A stretch of 64,000 nucleotides of DNA from Rutpela maculata (Eukaryota > Arthropoda > Insecta > Coleoptera > Cerambycidae): the NCBI GenBank assembly GCA_936432065.2, contig OW386289.2:134156015-134220014 (forward strand). Direction: 5' to 3'. Below the pieces are notes generated by a model. The model searched no databases and had not been told where the DNA came from. It worked only from the letters and a program-made list of their open reading frames with translations. Positions 23,751 through 35,370 of this stretch are shown here, in pieces. Position 1 is the first letter of the stretch; every line of letters starts with the position of its first letter. The translations under genes and the position numbers were made by a program.

Positions 23751-26700
23751 CCCACTGTGCGCTTGTAACCGAACAAATAAATTCTGTGTTTATCGCTTTA
23801 CCTAACCGTTACCGTGGACTGACTTTTATATATAAATAAACTTTACTTGTCAATCTGCTGATTTTTTTTTAAAGTAAATTAAATCGAAAATGGTTGATTC
23901 AGATAATGTATATTCCACCTGGTATAGAAAAATTGGCTAATTTAGTAGTAAATTCAATAATACCTGGTAAATAAAAAAAGCAGCAATGAAGAAGCAATTA
24001 CGTAAAAAAATCATTACATAACTAGTTATGTAATGAAACTAACAGAAAATTGTGACATTTCGTAGCGTCAAAAATACATTTAAAATTTCACATCATAACG
24101 GGGTTAGATGAACATTATTATTATTAATATGTCCCTTCCTGTTTTAAGGACTCTATCGATTTTTAGAATGTGAAGACGTAAATGCAGGGGCGGTTAACAT
24201 ATATGCTCCTTTTTGTAAACAACCGATATTTCTAATGTGTCAAATCTGCGGGAGAAAACCATCGTTTAGCACTGGGAAGGTTGCCATTCTTGGGGGCGGT
24301 CGATATCTACAAGATTTTTTCGTTCGTATTTATGCTGTATCTGGAGCTGATATCATAAAAGAGCTTATTTTATGGACTCCCTAAACTGCATTAAATAAGA
24401 AAGAAATGATTGATAGGTATCGTTTTCGTTGTATTAAGTGAGGAAGTGGTTTGAAATGATTTGTCAACTGGTTTCTGTTCAAGCTTGTCATGTTCGTTTT
24501 CTTCGTGTGTGATATAATCAATTAGAAATTATTTTATTATAGAAATAACTTTTCGCATTATATTGACTACAACTCTTCAATCATGAATCATATATCAATC
24601 TAAGTTGTACACATGCGACAAATGTACACAGTTGGTCAGAAAAAACTTTATTTTTTTTTTGTAACTTATTACTTCAAATTTAGTCTATGTAATGAAGGCA
24701 GAAATAGTGTAAATATTTCGTGCAAAAACGAGATTACCGCACCCCCTTCCCCCCTCCCCCACCCCCGTTTTCGAGGGTACGAACACGATGAAAGTGGTGG
24801 GAGAAGTTTTTGACCGCCGCAACCCTCTGAAACGGCCAAAAACCAGCAATTTTATGGATCCCTTTATGTTTTCATATATAAACGGGTCTGGGCAGTGATT
24901 TATCGACGGGTTATACTTGAAATAATATGGAAGAGGCTTATAGAGTAAGTGGAATCTATACAGCAGGCCATTTTTAGCTCCGCATCCCTCAAACAAACAG
25001 AAACCACCTCTCACTCATCAGAAGGCATGCTATCCAGGATTTACAGGTTTTTCGACACATGATCGTTATTCCTGTGCTTATCCCTTCATTTTTCACAGAA
25101 GAGAAAGGTGATCTGTTGTTTTTTGGTTATTTTTGTATTTCGTTTGATAAATATTAAAGTATATATACATAAAATACACACCACACATAATAGAAGCCCT
25201 CCAAATTCAAGAAAATGGCTGTCCGGAAAGGGGTTATATATTTGAAAAAAACAGTGAGAGCACTCATTACTCACCTTTCTTGGAAAGTTGCCTCTCTGCA
25301 CCAATTTTTTTTTTTTGGGTCCTTTTATAATGAATATTTCTATTGAAAAATCCGTTATTAGAAAAAATTTCATTCGTCTGACCAAAATTTTGCTACATAT
25401 CAGCGGCTCATTGCTGTAACGGTTCATTTTTAACCTCTGATAATTATTGCCGAATTTACTACATATTATGTATTTCCCGCCATGAACATATTTCAAGTCC
25501 GACTCTGTGCTCGTGAAGTATAAGCAAATAATGTATTCAGTTTTAATATTTTGGCACTAGGGTTATATCTAAAGCCTCGGCGGCTATCGTAATGGACGTA
25601 GATAATTCGTAGACAATTTTATTAAATTTCATTGTGATGATGTTTCAGCCGGTACAGCCGGTACAAAAATGTAAACTTAATCTGCTTCCCTAAAATCACA
25701 ACTTCGTTAACTACCTATAGAATTGGATTATGTAGTTACATAATCGTGAGTGCATTTAGATTTCCAGGATTGGTAACGTTATTATGGTCACTGTGTTTAG
25801 TTTGTCAAATAACGATGGGAATTTAATTTCCTGGTTTCTAAATACCTGATACCTACTCATTGAATTTGATTATGTAGTTATCATACGTGAGTACGTCGAT
25901 TACTGTAAATACATAATACTTATCTTATTCCATTTGGGGCCAAATACGAATGACGGTTTAGAAGGGTTATGTTCCCTTGATTTTCTTCATACATCATTGC
26001 TGTTTTGTTGTTTTTTCTCGACGCGTCGTACATCTTAAGTGCAGCCCAGTTTTTTTAATCCACTTGCGTTTGGTTGTTAATAACTTTCATACCTGATTTC
26101 CGTTTGAACATGTAAAAAGAATTTCTTTCGTGAGTGCGTCGTACTCTTTCCTAAAAACTTATTTAGACATTTTCTTGTATAATACGTGTACAGTGTTAGT
26201 ACATGCACAAGCATCATTTTTGTGTATGTAAATTTTAGTTAAACTTTCCGCTCATTGATAATGTACCTTTGTTCATTTATAAAAAAATGTTTATCGTTTT
26301 AAAAGTATTAAAAAAATGTTTGTCAGTAATATTTTGATTAATGTTTACTCTGATTAATATTTAGATTTGGCCAACTACTGATTCATTTTTTGGTAATATT
26401 ATGCCTTGCATTGTTTAAGTATTATGACCTACTGCCAACTATCATCTCATTGCATTTTTATAGATTACCTTTTTAATTATTTTTTTATGTATGTCAGTCT
26501 CTCGTATTGTAGTATACATTTCTGATAAATTGTTTTGTAGAAATCTAATATCGAAATTATAATTTTATTTGCCTCCGAGATGTCTGATTTGCTCTAATAA
26601 ATTTTGTTATCTTTAAGTATTGACTTTTATTTGAAAAGTCTTTCTTGACTTAGTTTCATTGCTTTTCTTATTCATTCTGTAGCATCGAAATCAATTTTTC

Positions 26701-28646
26701 TTTATTATTTTTTTGCACTGTCTTTTTTTATGCGACAGTTTCTCTGAATTTGGAAAATAAACCATGATTTTGAACTAACTTCCTAAAGATAGTTCGATTT
26801 GGCTACGTAAATCTCTCGCTGTGAACTGTGACTGTCATCTCACCGTCAACAATGGACTGACAGTAAGAGGTAATTATTATTACCTAAATAAAATATGCAA
26901 AGTAATGTGCGACAATTTCTAGAGAATAATTTTTGTACCTAGACAAAAATAAATCCTTATGGTGGAGTAAAAATATATTTTTTAAAGTGTTTGAAGAGAG
27001 GAATTTTTTGCTTGAGTGTGATACACGCATACAAACAAGTATGACTATAAGTTGGACTTCGGTGAGAACGGCAACATACTGCTTTCAAACAACTGAAATC
27101 TCAAAACATAACTTTTTCAAGGTTTTTTGCAAATGTATCTGGTCTTATCAGAAAATTCAAAAATGAGATTGCGTTCAATAAATTTTTTAACAGATCTAGA
27201 CATACAAGATCTTTTCTTTTATTAAATATAAACTTCTCTCAAAAAAAAAATGAAGAAGCCAATATGCGGCGTTCTTAAACGATTTAATATGGCTTTAATA
27301 ATAATGTATCGATTTAGATAAAATTTTGGAAAAATATGCTCTTTATGGATATTAACAAACACAAAAACTTTCAATTTATTTAAACTACCAAAAGGAAGTA
27401 TTAATTGTTTAAAACTTTGCAGACTCATAATATTATGCCATCAAGTCGTAGAGAAAAATCATTTTTTTAAACTGTATGTTTTTAATGGTAATTTTAATTG
27501 GTCTTCGCGAAATATTTTTTTGTCAATTTAAAAAAATCAACAATTCAAAAAATAAATGTACTTTAATGTTAATTGTAAACCAAGACGGTACCTTTTGCGT
27601 TTAATTCCTTATAATTAGCAACCATTGAGGTACACATATTCAAAATTATACGTGATAAAGTGTTCCGTTCTCCAAAAATGCACGAACTTCAAGATATGAA
27701 TTACACCCCTTGAAAGTTTTTCTCTTATACTTTTTGTTTTAAATTGTCGAATATATTTTTCCACTGGACTATCTAAATTTATATCGAGCAACCACCAATA
27801 TGTCTAATATCTCTTTTAAGAGCTTATAACCACTTTGTATTAACCGGTAATTTACTTCAATAGTAATTGTAATTTGTGATATTGGCAAGATGTCACTATA
27901 TTATAAGTAAAATATTAAAAACAAGAGTCTCTTGCCAGATATCTTATTATGAGATGTCTGTGATAAAAGTGGAGGAAAATTCAATTTAAAATGATAAACA
28001 ACTTTGGATTTGATTTACTGTTTATAAAACTCAACGATCTGGAGGCTAGATTAATGCTTTAAATTCCTGTCCGTCAACAGTTCACGATAGTAGAAGTTCT
28101 ATGTTAGAAATCCAATATAAATTGAAGTCATTTACTATTCTCATTTTTCGTCTTAACAGTTTTAAATGTAAGGAGCTTAGATATGTAAACCTCGTGGAAC
28201 TACACGCTCTAATGGTACGTATAAATCTGTAAATTCACATCCATAAAATATTATATCTAAATATGTACAGTCGTGGCCTCAAAAAGGTTTACAGTCCGAA
28301 GCAGTTGCTGCACATTTTTCAAGTTTGAAACATGGTTCTTTCAATTACTTATTTTCGTCTATTTTTGGTGGTCACATAATGATGTTTTCTCGTGTATGTT
28401 TTAGAATATTAATATTGTATAAAATGCTAATAAAAGTGCCTTTCTTAGTTTAAGCTAACTTATTCTTAACATTTAATGAGTGTTTATTTAATTTTAGGAA
28501 AAGGCTGCTTATTCTTTGCTACAAAAAATAAATAGTTTAGCCGACGAAAAGTACATGGTTAGAGATTAAGAACAAAATCGACCATTGAATTTGATAAAAA
28601 AGGTTCTATTACGAATATATTTTATATTATTATTATAACAGGTATA
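23751..28646. other. Long gene-poor stretch
   Basis: A pyrimidine-rich run of C and T lies at about 24739-24768. The minus frame at 24685-25014 (109 codons) and the 136-codon minus frame at 25086-25496 match no family I recognise. The latter has one hydrophobic segment near its C-terminus and could be chance. TAATAA-type AT-rich DNA fills the rest; no transposon ends were detected. Confidence 0.4.
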
Positions 28647-28835
28647 CAGGGTGCGCCACTTAAAACTCCCCAGACTTGTAACTTTTTTATTTTTGAAGCG
28701 ATGACTATGTTGGGCACATCAAATTGTAGACATTTTTAAAGCCTTTAAACATGCAGACAGTGATTAAAAAAAAATTTGAAAAAATTGTTAAGAAATGAAA
28801 CTTACTTTCTTTGAATATTTTTCTACCTCACCCTG
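28647..28835. mobile_element. Small TA-flanked MITE with CAGGGTG ends
   Basis: The left end CAGGGTGCGCC and right end CTCACCCTG are inverted over about 8-9 bp, and TA flanks both sides (28645-28646, 28836-28837). Size and termini fit a mariner/Tc1-type MITE. No coding sequence. Confidence 0.6.
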
Positions 28836-29094
28836 TACATGAACTGGGTTAATGTTTTCTTATAAAGGTTTTAATTAGCTTCAATTTATGTTATTAAAAC
28901 AAAATTTTTTTTAATAAAAATTTTGCAATTTCCTATTTAGTACATTTTAATGAACGTTTGTTTTTAAAAATATTTATTTCTTTTGTTTCTTGTTGCTGTT
29001 TGTTTACGTTGAATATTGTTTGTGATATGTCTTTTACAAATAAAGCACAAAATTATTATTTACATTCTTTTCAAAGTTATTTTAAAAAAAATCA

Positions 29095-29373
29095 GTATCC
29101 AAGACAAAGACCAACAAATTGCCAAAGCTGAGAAAAAAACAGCTGAGATGCGCAGTGGGTATCCTAACCAATATAGGGGTGGAGGGCAATCCAAAGTGCT
29201 GGATGTGCGGTGAGGATGAAGATATTCCTCACCACATATTATGTGAACGCACAATCTTGGTGTCTGGAAGACTTTCATACTTCGGGAGACAACTTGTGAT
29301 CCCGAAAGAGATAGCTAGGGCTCCCATCTACCATATACTCGCCTTTTGGGGAGAAACGAGACTAACAGGATAA
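29095..29373 (+). pseudogene. LINE C-terminal zinc-knuckle region
   Basis: A plus-strand segment reads LPKLRKKQLRCAVGILTN, then IGVEGNPKCWMCGEDEDIPHHILCE, then VSGRLSYFG and APIYHILAFWG. This matches the region after the RNase H/RT of several insect LINEs (R1/Jockey-type). There a hydrophobic LTG-like block precedes a C-x2-C...H...C knuckle and a short amphipathic tail. The usual HxxLxxxLHxxG stretch before IGVEG is shortened. Only this C-terminal stretch survives; no RT lies upstream. The 29374-29460 segment (GCTTCGGGCGGCAGGG) may be the associated 3' untranslated end. Confidence 0.75.
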
Positions 29374-30651
29374 CGAGATTATGGGGTACATTAAGCTTAA
29401 GCTTCGGGCGGCAGGGTTCTGGTACCGCAACCCGTAAAAAAGAGGGTGGGGTAGCTTTTTAAAAGACGCTTTGTATCCCGTTTTGTATAGTACTAAGAGT
29501 CAGTTTCGGTGGTACCTTACTCGTTCTATTATCGCTATGGAACTGAAGTTATTGCCTGTCGCATTGAATTTGGGACACGGGGTATACATATGGCACGTTC
29601 TAATATCTCTAGTTCACGTCAAATGAACTGCTACTTGGAACATTAGCATGAAATCTATGATTGAAAAATCTGATGAAAGTAATCAGATAATTAGCAACTG
29701 ACTTTCATTAAACAGAATGTAAATTATATTAAAAGCCCGTGTAATACTTTGTATGCAAATATTCCGCTTACTCTCGTTCCAATACAAAATAATGAATATT
29801 TAATTAAATTACCTTCACGCTCCCAATTTACAAAATTATGAAATAAAAATACCAAATACCCAATATATCATGATTGAATATTCCACCGCGTTATACAGGT
29901 AAATATTTCTATTTGAGCAGTATTTTTTTAATGGATAAATAATTCATATCTTATTTACATGTTCAATGCGGATACGAGAATTGATTATAATGGTTGTTTA
30001 ACTATTTTGGCAAAAATATTTTTTAATTATTCTATGCTTCTGGCTAAGTTATTGTTCAAATTCCACTCTTTTTTCCACGGAATATATTTCGATGAAAGGA
30101 AACAAATCTGATATTCTGTCCCACAAATCTCTCTTATAGTCCAGTGTTTAACGGTAAAAATAGGCTATTATCTCTGAATTCTTTCGGACAACATCGATTT
30201 TGATGAAAATTTGTCATTAAGCTTATCTAACCCTCCTATTCAAAAGTTATATGTTCCTGATGTGCTTTTTGCTTCTTTTCTAAGAAAAAATTTAAAAACA
30301 GATTTAAGCATTACATACATTAAAATCATGTTTAAATATGTGAAATAGACATTATTTCATGTCCTGTAATATAATTTATGATGTGTTATAACGTTTCAAC
30401 CCTTTGAAAACCACCCCTCATGACGGAATTTTTTTAAAAATTAGTTTTCAACAGTTTAAAATATTTTAATGTTGCATTTATAATGAATTAAAATCCCGTC
30501 ACTGTTTATAATACAATTATGATTTATTGCAACGTTTCATCCATTACAAACCTCGTGATAAAATTAACTACCATATTTACTTAAAATTAAAAACTGAAAT
30601 TATTGAATGAGTTTATCGGGGAAAAATACAAATTTTATTTACATTACAATA
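29374..30651. other. AT-rich stretch without recognisable gene
   Basis: Apart from the GC-rich 29374-29560 segment, which may continue the LINE 3' end, I see no coding or structural signal. One isolated CAACCCTTTGAAAACCACCCC word near 30396 resembles the 23.4 kb tandem repeat. Confidence 0.4.
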
Positions 30652-31282
30652 TCATGTTTTATTACTCAAAATCTGTGGATCATCAGAAGAACTATCCTCC
30701 TCTTGGTTTGTAATTGGAATGCAATTTTGACATTTGTCACCGGAGCATGTTCCGCATGTTGCGTTACAGAAAAGTCCAATTTTTCGGCAGCTACAAGTTC
30801 AGCCGCATACTTTTTTGCAATTACAAAATATCATTTTGAGGAGTTCTTCCGGTGCAGGCATAACCAACATTTTGATTGGTAGTAAAAATCCTTCATTATT
30901 AATCCATCCCCAATAAGTTGGACGAATATTTTTGTTCCCAAGCCACATCTGGGTTTGTAAATAAACCCTCTTAATGTGCTCAACTATCAGGATCAACTAT
31001 CGGAACAAGGGATGATAATCTAACAGCACTGTTTTCAGTGGTAGCCTTAATAAAGGAATCACAGCGCATCTGCTCGAGAAACGCTGAGTCTTTGACACGG
31101 CTAAATTTTTTTAACTGTATCTCCTTAGCAGCTCTATACAGTAATATTGTGCAGTACCTACCGGCTTCTAAAATTTCTTCCAGCTCTGAAGTGCTATCAT
31201 AAAATATCTCCACCTGATCTCTTAAATCGGTCCGGGCCGGTTTTCTATAAGATCGAAAAATTTTGTTTGCGTTTACTATCAT
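30652..31282 (-). pseudogene. Cysteine-rich CXC-like C-terminal protein relic
   Basis: On the minus strand a protein of about 210 residues can be followed. First come VEIFYDSTSELEEILEAG, then CTILLYRAAKE and LKKFSRVKDSAFLEQM. A frame change near 30985 coincides with a short ATAGTTGA duplication. Then HIKRVYLQTQMWLGN, YWGWINNEGFLLPI and MPAPEELLKMIFCNCKK follow, and a cysteine cluster CNCKK, CSCRKIGLFC, CGTC, C, NC. It ends at the TGA at 30652. One in-frame TGA interrupts the cluster. The cysteine spacing resembles the CXC (tesmin/TSO1-like) repeat, and the WGW...PAPEELL...CNCKK order recurs in repetitive, unnamed arthropod and cnidarian proteins as I recall them. Upstream exons or domains were not found. 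The function of this family is not established; it may belong to a transposon. Confidence 0.7.
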
Positions 31283-33083
31283 TTATAAAATTCCTATTTG
31301 TTAAACAATTTTGTTTATTATTGCATTATTCATTTTGCTTGTCTGATGAGGAACTGCATTGTCCATGTCTCCTACACAAATTACTACTCATATTACAATT
31401 TTATTAAATTTACAAAACTGTAAAATATAATTTTATGTTAACAATGGCGTGTAACATTTTATTTTCCTTTTAAATCATTGTCGTGTATGAAGATATACTT
31501 ATACATAATATATAGATACAGGCATATGTGTTTACACGTATTTATAAATGCTCCAAAATTGTCGAGAATAAAACAATTTACATGCTCCGAAAATTTCACC
31601 GAAAAATTAGTTTTTCAACGATAACTTCCTTCATTTTTATCCTATTCAATCGCTCCAAAAACCATTTTGCAGTGAATTTTAAGGACTGCAAAGCGTGTAA
31701 ACTGACTTGAACTTCCTTGGACCCTTCGTATTTGAGATTTTTGAGTTTAAAAGGCTCGAGGAAGGTGGTCCCCGCACTCAAATGCAAACTTATAACGGTG
31801 TTATCTCAATTAATTTTTATCCTAGAGAAATTAAAAAAAAAAAATCAGCAAAAGAAAAACTTAATTTTTGTACTCTAGTATTTTTTACGTATCTTCTTTA
31901 GTTTTTTAATGATTGTGAAAAAATGAAATTTTTTTAAGACATTTCAAAAATCATTTCAAATTTGAATCAAACTTTTTTCAAATCTAGGCATCCCAAACTG
32001 ATCAAACTTCTAGAACATATTGATAGTACTTAAATAAAGTAAATTAATTATAAATCGATTACGTTTAGTTTCAATTCTTGCGGTGAAGCCATTGGTTTTA
32101 TTTTGTTGATTTTTTCTCCGAAAAAGCGAGACAATCATTTTATTTTCATTATAAATCCGTTAGTTTTTATGCTAACGACATTTACCAAAGCTCATTTTAA
32201 AAGTCTGTTCACGTACATTTAAAAATACCTTATATGTTTTCCTCCAAAAATTTTGCGTTTTTCCGTTATTTAACGTTGAAAGGTTCGAATTCAGTTTTCG
32301 GCGAACAAAAAGTCACCTTCAACGAGCCATAACTCGGTTCGTATTACATCTGCAGAAATAAAAAAACAGCAATCGATTTGTTATTTTAAGCTTCATTTTG
32401 CTTATAATAATTTTTTTGATAAAACGTAAAGTTTTCAAGTTATTCGCGAAAAATCGTTCTAAAACACGCATTTTTTAGATGAAAAATTAACATTTTCAAA
32501 CACGATTAACTGAAAAAGCATTGACTCATCGAAAAAACTTTATAGAACATTTTTGCTTATAATTTATTACCTTATCGATTTCTGCGGTTATTTTGAATGT
32601 AATAATTTCCACCCCCGAGAAGGGGTGGCATTCAACCCCCAGGGTAAAAGCACACATCGGCACTATATAACTTTTGTTCCTTGTGCCATTCCCTAATTAT
32701 TTTCCAAATTTCACGTCAATCGGTTTTTTCTGAAAGAATTCTGAGCGAAAAACTGTCAAACACTGGACAGCGGTAAAATGTTTAACGAAACCGTTCATAA
32801 ATTTTAATACGAAGAAATCAAAATACCTAATTTCTGTTCTTCTCTGTATGTCAAAAAAACCAATACCTCGATGTTTCCCGACTGAGTTTCAGTACTCGTG
32901 CCACATCGATGAGCAAAATATGTTATTCATTTTCACTAAATAATAATTTTCGGGAATTTCATTTAAAACTGAAGTTGTTAAAAGAGATAAGTGATATTTT
33001 TGATTTTCCGACATATTGTTAATTTTTAAAACATGCACTACTTATTGAAAAGTCCCTCTTCTGGAATGAGGAAACTTACTATT
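31283..33083. other. Gene-poor repeat-like DNA
   Basis: Phrases around 32240-32760 (CCATAACTCGGTTCG, CCCCCGAGAAGGGGTGG, TTCAACCCCCAGGG, TTTCACGTCAATCGG) have the feel of a dispersed arthropod repeat, but I see no second copy in this window. The GGTTCGAATTC word at about 32282 is not part of a tRNA. Short frames at 31528-31901 look random. Confidence 0.4.
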
Positions 33084-33329
33084 TTACTCCTCTGTGAAAT
33101 GGTGTATGAATATTTGTTGATTAGTTAAGTAAACTGCTGCAAAGAAAGTAGATGCCAAAAGCTGCCAGTTAATTTGTAATTTAATTTTGTTTTTTGAGTC
33201 ATTTCGGAATAACATTTTTAAGCTGCAAGCAGATCTGCAAAAAAAGATTCTGTGTTCCAACTTTTTTTCACTACCTTCCGGTTGGATAACACTACCGGAA
33301 GGAAGCGCTTCGGAATTTCTACTGCTCAA
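33084..33329 (-). CDS. Possible coding fragment, unrecognised
   Basis: An 81-codon minus frame with uneven, protein-like composition: a hydrophilic N-terminus, then LEHRIFFCRSACSLKM, QINWQLLASTFFAAVY and a FIHHFTEE C-terminus. Unlike most frames here it contains several tryptophan, cysteine and histidine codons without low-complexity AT codons. I cannot match it to a family. A CCTTCCGG/CCGGAAGG hairpin (33274-33302) lies inside its 5' part. It could be an exon, a transposon fragment or chance. Confidence 0.2.
   Translation of the reverse strand: MSSRNSEALPSGSVIQPEGSEKKLEHRIFFCRSACSLKMLFRNDSKNKIKLQINWQLLASTFFAAVYLTNQQIFIHHFTEE
33274..33302. repeat. 8-bp stem hairpin
   Basis: CCTTCCGG and CCGGAAGG are exact reverse complements separated by 13 bp. 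Confidence 0.7.
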
Positions 33330-34144
33330 AGTTTAGTCAAAAATGTTATATAGCACATAGAACTCTATGACCAAGAGATGATGCATACTAATACTTTCTG
33401 TGAAATTATTCACGGTGTAAATGCAGAAGATTCTAATGAAAAAAGTGATACGTCATTCATAGATGAGGATGAGTATGGAAAAAAAGGATATTTACATTGA
33501 TGAAAGTTTTTTCAACTTCGTTCTAATGTCCTTATATGTATCAATGTTATCTACGTTTAAAATAATATACTGAAATATATACATTATTAATAAATAAACC
33601 GTTAAAAATAAATAAATTAATAGAATTTGACTATTGTCCCTTATCCCCCATACTATCAACGCCCCCCTATGTGACACTTTAAAATACAGACGAAAAAGTA
33701 TTAATAAAGAGGACAATATCGACAGTATGTTAACGTATAACTTTTTACTAAACTTGAAAAAACAATAACCTCGTATTCACTTTCACTTCCAATATATATT
33801 ATTTGGTGACAACCTAATACACGGAAACAGCCCTTCACGTCAACAGATATGAAATAAATCAAAGATCAATTTTACCGTACTAATAAATCAAATGTGTCCG
33901 ATGAACAGCAGGCATTGTATTGCTGCCGACCGAGTTAGATTTCTTAACGAGTACGGCCGCTGACTGAGGCGAACGGGTCAGGAAGCCAAGCCGGCATTTC
34001 AATCAGTTTTCTTCCTTAAAACAATAACGATTGTCGTTGACGGTAGAGATGGATACCGGGAAGCCACGTTTCCTTTTCCGAATGGAATCTGTTAGGGCTA
34101 TCAGGGGTGGGTGGATATGGAGGGGTAATAGGTGCACACGAATC
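33330..34144. other. Stretch without recognisable gene; GC-richer patch
   Basis: A patch at about 33905-34120 is less AT-rich than its surroundings (GAGTACGGCCGCTGACTGAG and onward) but shows no ORF, tRNA fold or repeat partner that I can identify. Confidence 0.35.
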
Positions 34145-35370
34145 AAATAATGCTATTAATATTAATAATAATGTTTATTGTGCATTAACAGAAATTTACA
34201 AAATAAGATGACAAGTATGAGATTTTTTTCTCTTATATATAACATTTTGAAGTACGTGTAATGTCTAAAAGGCAGAGTTCGTCAACTCTACCTTTGGAAC
34301 ATTTATGCAATAAATTTGTTCTTGAACAAAACACACTATTTATATAAAAACTTTTTTCACAAAATCGTACAAAAAGAAGTACAAAACATAAATATATAAT
34401 ACTGATATAATATGAAAAAACACTAATGGCAAAGGAAAAATTGACAAACAATTAAATGTTACATTAATTTACTACTGCATGATTTGACAAGTTGCTTAAA
34501 TTTTAACACTCATTGAACACTTGAATAGTCACCATTGTTGACATCTTTGTTATAAGTCATTGGAGCAAAATACTGTAAATTTTATTTCTTATTTTAAGTT
34601 TATTGTATAGATATTTAGGTTTTATCATCCTTAATTGCATTATACACAAGATAAGACTTCTGTACATTCTTAATCATCTGATACGTTTGATGTATTCAGT
34701 GGTGTATTCTCTTCGACGTAAAGCATTTTGCACCTTCTGGATTAGGTTCTTCAACCTTCCGGTTAACAGCGGATCTTAGACACAGTCACAATAATTAAAT
34801 AGAGATAGCACAAGGGAATCAGCAAAGGTAATATTTTGCGTTTACTGGAATTATGTCTTCAAACTGATGCAGTTATTTGAGCTCAAGAAATACACTCTGA
34901 AATTTGTGATTAATGTTATTGAGAAACCTAAGATTTTCATCCATTCGAAGAGAGAGAAGTTTTTATACAGGAACTGTAGGGATTTGGTTCATTATTTATA
35001 AGAACATTGTGATTGGACTTGACCCGTGACACCACATTTTTGGGCCCAAACACTACAACTTAATTTAAGTTTTAGCGGGATTAAAAAATTAATCTCTCGG
35101 AACTCCTGACGGTCTACAGAACGTAATACCACTATTTAAGGTGACTCGTATTAATGTGATTCTCCCAAGTAGACAGTTTAAAAACTAGATAAATGGAATA
35201 TCTTTTATTCCGTAAGATTCCAGTTTCATAGTATAAAACCAAAATTTATACTATCAAATGCCTTAGACATACCCACTAATACCAAAATCGGAGCTCTATC
35301 TTTGTCTTTAGCTCAAATAATGTCATTTACAATGACAGATATTGATTGGAAAAAGAAAAATTAGGGAGTC
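34145..35370 (-). pseudogene. Minus-strand LINE 3' half, heavily decayed
   Basis: On the minus strand RT landmarks appear in order: LVLVGMSKAFDSINF (motif A region, about 35310), then KLESYGIKDIPFI and RVTLNSGITFCRPSGVPRD (motif B, with GVPQG altered to GVPRD, about 35110). Then comes a decayed stretch with LGFSITLITNF (about 34930) and the C-terminal ITDSLVLSLFNYCDCV and RLKNLIQKVQNALRR (about 34800-34700). Motif C (FADD) was not found. The element appears to end near 34145 in an AATAAACATTATTATTAATATT-like tail on the minus strand, typical of LINE simple-repeat tails. Multiple stops and shifts make it inactive. A Jockey/CR1-like clade is inferred. Confidence 0.75.

Noticed and set aside
25086..25496. 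136-codon minus frame with one hydrophobic segment as a membrane protein gene
   Set aside because: No homology recognised, lysine/phenylalanine-rich as expected from AT-rich DNA, and no supporting promoter or splice pattern.
32270..32300. GGTTCGAATTC as a tRNA or SINE B box
   Set aside because: No matching A box or cloverleaf upstream or downstream.
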